Source: Marinoscillum pacificum (GTDB lineage Bacteria > Bacteroidota > Bacteroidia > Cytophagales > Cyclobacteriaceae). From it: a stretch of 64,000 bases of DNA. The notes below the pieces were generated by a model. The model searched no databases and was not told where the DNA came from. It saw only the letters and a program-made list of their open reading frames with translations. The translations under genes were made by a program, and so were the position numbers. Positions 61,378-64,000 of the stretch are shown one piece after another (the first letter of the stretch is position 1; the number at the start of each line of letters is the position of its first letter). The stretch lies in contig NZ_JAMZMJ010000015.1 in assembly GCF_024714495.1 (NCBI RefSeq), forward strand, positions 62,001 through 126,000, written 5' to 3'.

Positions 61378-62748
61378 CTAGCCAAAAATCTTATCCAGCA
61401 TCATTTGGCAGATGTCAGTAGGTTGTACCGTTTCGCTGATGTTAGGATCTTCTGAGATAAGAATGGCCTTATCTTCATGTGCAAGATTGATCTGACCATG
61501 ACTTCCTTTTACCAGAGTTGCGTCTAGAGGAATAACATCCATCACCATTCGGAAACCAAGCTTCTTCTTCATGACTTTCCAGATGATTTTTGGAACAATC
61601 AATTTTTGCTTTGGATCGAGGAACATCTCTACTGGATCATATCCAGGTTTCTTGTGAATGTCCACCATTCGGGCATAGTCTGGCGCTTTGGCATCATCTT
61701 CCCAGAAATAGTAAGTAAACCAGCTGTTTGGTTCGCTTACTGCAACAAGTTCACCCGCTCGAGGATGATCAATGTGGTATTCCTTCTTGCCTGTATCGTC
61801 TAAAACCAAAGCTATTCCTGGTGTGTCTTTGAGGATCTGATACACCTGTTCTTTCACACCTGGATCATTGATATAGACATGAGCAATCTGATGATCTGCA
61901 ACAGCAAATGCTTTACTGACTCCCGGATCTAAAAGCTCCGTTCCTCGCTCTTCACGAACCGCGATCAAACCATGTTTTCTAAGAATGCGATTGATATGAA
62001 CTGGAGTATCTACGTTGGTTATTCCATACTCACTCAATACCATTAGTTCTCTGCCAAGAGCCTCTAGTTTTGGAATGAAGTCCGCACATAAAGCGTCCAG
62101 TTCTCGCAGGTCTTTGATGGTAAGATCATCTAGCTGACCGAATTTCTGCTGCACATAATCCATGTGTGGAAGGTATACGAGCAGCAAAGTCGGGTCTTGT
62201 TCTTTGGCGACAATTACAGAAGCATCAGCAATCCATTTACTCGATTTAATACTTGTTTTTGGTCCCCAGAAATCAAACAATGGAAAAGTACCTAACTCAG
62301 ATTGCAGGCGATCTCGTAAACTTGCTGGCTGAGAGTAGCAATCTGGCAGCTTTCGTCCATCAGCCAGGTACTGCGGACGTGGTGTAACTCCATAATCTGC
62401 AGACGAATACATGTTGTACCACCAAAACATGTTAGCAACGGTGAAGTTCGGATCTTGCTTGCGAGCCATGTCCCAAACTTTGTCGCCTTCAACCAATTTA
62501 TTGGATTGACGCCATAAGTTTACTTCACTGACATCACGGAAATACCATCCATTGGCTACAATTCCGTGCTCAGAAGGCCATTTTCCAGTCAGGTATGTGG
62601 ATTGAACAGAGCAAGTAACTGCTGGCAACACTGGTTCAATGCTTCGCACGGACTTTTCTTTCATCCATTTGCTTAGAAACGGTGCAGATTCTTCATTCAG
62701 GATTCTCTGAGAAAGACCAACCAGGTTAAGGACTGCTAGCTTTTTCAT
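61378..62748 (-). CDS. eboF: Alkaline-phosphatase-superfamily phosphodiesterase of the Ebo cluster
   Basis: The start at 62748 (MKKLAVLNLVGLSQRIL) is preferred because it overlaps the stop of eboE as ATGA; an ATG at 62772 is less likely. The 456-residue product is a nucleotide pyrophosphatase/phosphodiesterase-type enzyme: PAVTCSVQSTYLTGKWPSEH (nucleophile region), YLPHMDYVQQKFG, ELMVLSEYG and GSHGQINL as metal ligands. EboF acts in the conserved eboABCDEF set, which is needed for export of certain metabolites in cyanobacteria and present in many Bacteroidota. The substrate is not known. Confidence 0.82.
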   Translation of the reverse strand: MKKLAVLNLVGLSQRILNEESAPFLSKWMKEKSVRSIEPVLPAVTCSVQSTYLTGKWPSEHGIVANGWYFRDVSEVNLWRQSNKLVEGDKVWDMARKQDPNFTVANMFWWYNMYSSADYGVTPRPQYLADGRKLPDCYSQPASLRDRLQSELGTFPLFDFWGPKTSIKSSKWIADASVIVAKEQDPTLLLVYLPHMDYVQQKFGQLDDLTIKDLRELDALCADFIPKLEALGRELMVLSEYGITNVDTPVHINRILRKHGLIAVREERGTELLDPGVSKAFAVADHQIAHVYINDPGVKEQVYQILKDTPGIALVLDDTGKKEYHIDHPRAGELVAVSEPNSWFTYYFWEDDAKAPDYARMVDIHKKPGYDPVEMFLDPKQKLIVPKIIWKVMKKKLGFRMVMDVIPLDATLVKGSHGQINLAHEDKAILISEDPNISETVQPTDICQMMLDKIFG

Positions 62749-63953
62749 CGTGTTACTGTATTTAAAACCCACTCCAATTCTCTGATGATTGACGCATCAA
62801 TGTCCTTTTTCAATGCAGAAGGTAGTACTCCCCAGGTATAGGTTTCTACTTCCAAATGCGAACAAAAAGGCTTCTCTTTCCAGAGCGATAATAGATTGAC
62901 AATCTCGTCTTGTGTGCTTTTCAGATTGCCATAGGTCTCTGTAAATAGCGGAACATGGTAATGTGTTCTCAACTCGGTAAACTGATCATTATCGATTTCC
63001 TTCAGGGCAATGTCCAGGTCCTTGAATCGTGTTAGTTCTCCATCGAGTTGTTTCAGAACGGCTTGATGTAAGTAATTAGGCTCCACAAAGTTTTGCAAGT
63101 CTGCTTTGATGCTCATCCGATCAGACAGTGTTCCTAAACTAGCTTTTAATGCTGCACTTATTTGAATTTTACCAACAGGTATATCCAACGCACGAAGTTG
63201 CTCTACTGATGGAGCTGCTTCTTCATATTCTACGGCATAGTGACAGATGTCGTAGCACAGCTGAATGTGTTCCTTTACTTTGGTTTTTGCTTCTACTTTG
63301 GAACATTCAAAAGCTTCCGTGATGATGCTCAATTGCTCTCCAAGTAAGAATTTCTGATAATAGTCGATGAATTCCTGTCCAGTCTCCAGCAATCCGTCTG
63401 GCTCAGGTTCCATGTCTATGTGAATGGATTTGCCAGTTTGTTGCTTTAGCTCTTGCAAATGAATCATAAGATCCATTAATTGAGCGGTGCAAGTCGTTTT
63501 TACCTGATCGAAATCTTCCTGTTGATGCCACCAACGATAGGATAGAGGAGAAGTAGATATTCCCCCAATAACTCCTTCTGGTAATAATTGCGCAAGAATA
63601 TCAGCTAGTCTCTTGGTATAAGCCAATCTCTCAGGAGTGGTCCAATCTGGTGCATGCACTTTGTCTTTAATTACCTGATCATGAAATCCACCATAAGGAA
63701 ATCCATTCATGGTAAAAACATAGCAGTTTGCTTCAGTGAGCCAGCTTTTTAATGCTGATAGGTGCTCAGCCTTTGCCAAGTCGATGGACGCTTCATTGGA
63801 GAGTCTTAAGCCTATTCCAAAAGGTTGGTCAGGACTAACTTGTGCTTTAATTACAGGAATATGCGTTTTCAAATTGGAGAACGTATCTTGCCAACTTTCT
63901 CCCGGATGAATATTGCTGCAATAGCTTAAATGACTATTCGGTTGGAACTCCAT
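62745..63953 (-). CDS. eboE: Metabolite traffic protein EboE (TIM-barrel)
   Basis: The 402-residue protein has the family start HLSYCSNIHPGESWQDTF and FGIGLRLSNEAS. TIM-barrel features of xylose-isomerase-like proteins are IHIDMEPEPDG (Glu, metal) and HIQLCYDICHYAV (His). EboE probably modifies or moves a sugar-phosphate-like or isoprenoid-linked precursor; the true reaction is unknown. It overlaps eboF by 4 bases and follows a third gene, cut at the window edge, by 6 bases. Confidence 0.87.
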   Translation of the reverse strand: MEFQPNSHLSYCSNIHPGESWQDTFSNLKTHIPVIKAQVSPDQPFGIGLRLSNEASIDLAKAEHLSALKSWLTEANCYVFTMNGFPYGGFHDQVIKDKVHAPDWTTPERLAYTKRLADILAQLLPEGVIGGISTSPLSYRWWHQQEDFDQVKTTCTAQLMDLMIHLQELKQQTGKSIHIDMEPEPDGLLETGQEFIDYYQKFLLGEQLSIITEAFECSKVEAKTKVKEHIQLCYDICHYAVEYEEAAPSVEQLRALDIPVGKIQISAALKASLGTLSDRMSIKADLQNFVEPNYLHQAVLKQLDGELTRFKDLDIALKEIDNDQFTELRTHYHVPLFTETYGNLKSTQDEIVNLLSLWKEKPFCSHLEVETYTWGVLPSALKKDIDASIIRELEWVLNTVTR

Positions 63954-63959
63954 AATCGC

Positions 63960-64000
63960 TTAATTTCTTTGTTTTAGGAATAAAATGGACTCTTCTATCA
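63960..64000 (-). CDS. C-terminal fragment of the preceding Ebo gene (cut by window edge)
   Basis: The minus strand reads IEESILFLKQRN and a TAA at 63960-63962, in a frame open to the window end. By usual gene order this should be eboD (a 3-dehydroquinate-synthase-like protein), but 12 residues cannot show it. Confidence 0.35.
   Translation of the reverse strand, partial: IEESILFLKQRN

Noticed and set aside
1-64000. tRNA, rRNA, transposase, phage structural genes, replication origin
   Set aside because: None could be recognised on either strand.

Overview
The window looks like a chromosome segment of a free-living, probably marine member of the Bacteroidota, most likely the Cytophagales. 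The clues are two giant secreted proteins with C-terminal type IX secretion (T9SS) sorting domains, lipoproteins and YwqK/MORN-type proteins of the Bacteroidota kind, TAnnTTTG-type -7 promoter elements, a DUF6261 gene, an Ebo cluster, and AT-rich spacers without strong Shine-Dalgarno sequences. The genus cannot be fixed from the sequence alone. No tRNA, rRNA, CRISPR array, transposase, integrase or phage structural gene was recognised.

Layout. 0-3.3 kb: end of a surface-glycan or secondary-metabolite operon (glycosyltransferase C-terminus, FkbM methyltransferase, B12-dependent radical SAM enzyme, small methyltransferase) with overlapping genes. 3.3-7.7 kb: SWIM/SNF2 helicase followed by a lipoprotein with one c-heme motif. 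7.9-11.2 kb: a probable copper module (small Cys protein, MbnP-like lipoprotein, MbnH/MauG-like di-heme peroxidase, outer-membrane protein starting CDVCGC). 11.2-16.2 kb: redox and stress genes around an AraC and an HxlR regulator, the latter with three tandem operators, then a flavin oxidoreductase, Nudix and nucleoside deoxyribosyltransferase run. 16.4-18.5 kb: LysM/amidase with a decayed duplicate of its 3' end. 18.6-22.9 kb: M19 dipeptidase, Crp/Fnr regulator with a CRP-like site, MdaB-like quinone reductase, DJ-1/PfpI protein and a frameshifted beta-propeller gene. 22.9-33 kb: MFS transporter, Cys-rich lipoprotein, ABC-F ATPase, TIR-domain protein, DUF3592-like protein and SbcDC.

33-43 kb is the accessory part. 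Small, mostly unrelated minus-strand genes (MORN lipoprotein, redox/AraC group, barstar, zinc-ribbon protein and orphans) stand in units of one to four. They are separated by six copies of a ~100-bp repeat in one orientation, which gives a cassette-like array. A plus-strand DUF6261 gene followed by four 41-bp hairpin repeats interrupts it. The right edge holds a gene remnant and a copied promoter/leader. 43.4-51.4 kb: two convergent giant T9SS proteins. 52-56.3 kb: small membrane and stress genes, CsbD, ElaA-like acetyltransferase and Tag glycosylase. 56.4-57.24 kb: a 410-bp tandem duplication built from hairpin repeats. 57.28-59 kb: TPP riboswitch with a PnuC/PnuT-like transporter and an acyl-CoA-dehydrogenase-like flavoprotein. 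59-61 kb: HipA-like kinase with DUF3037 and a thioesterase. 61.4-64 kb: Ebo genes (eboF, eboE and the end of a third gene).

The strongest candidates for something undescribed are the cassette-like array with its conserved repeat, the DUF6261 gene with its covarying hairpin array, and the paired-hairpin intergenic element found at 33 kb and 56-57 kb. All function calls are by recognition of protein motifs; no database search was run.
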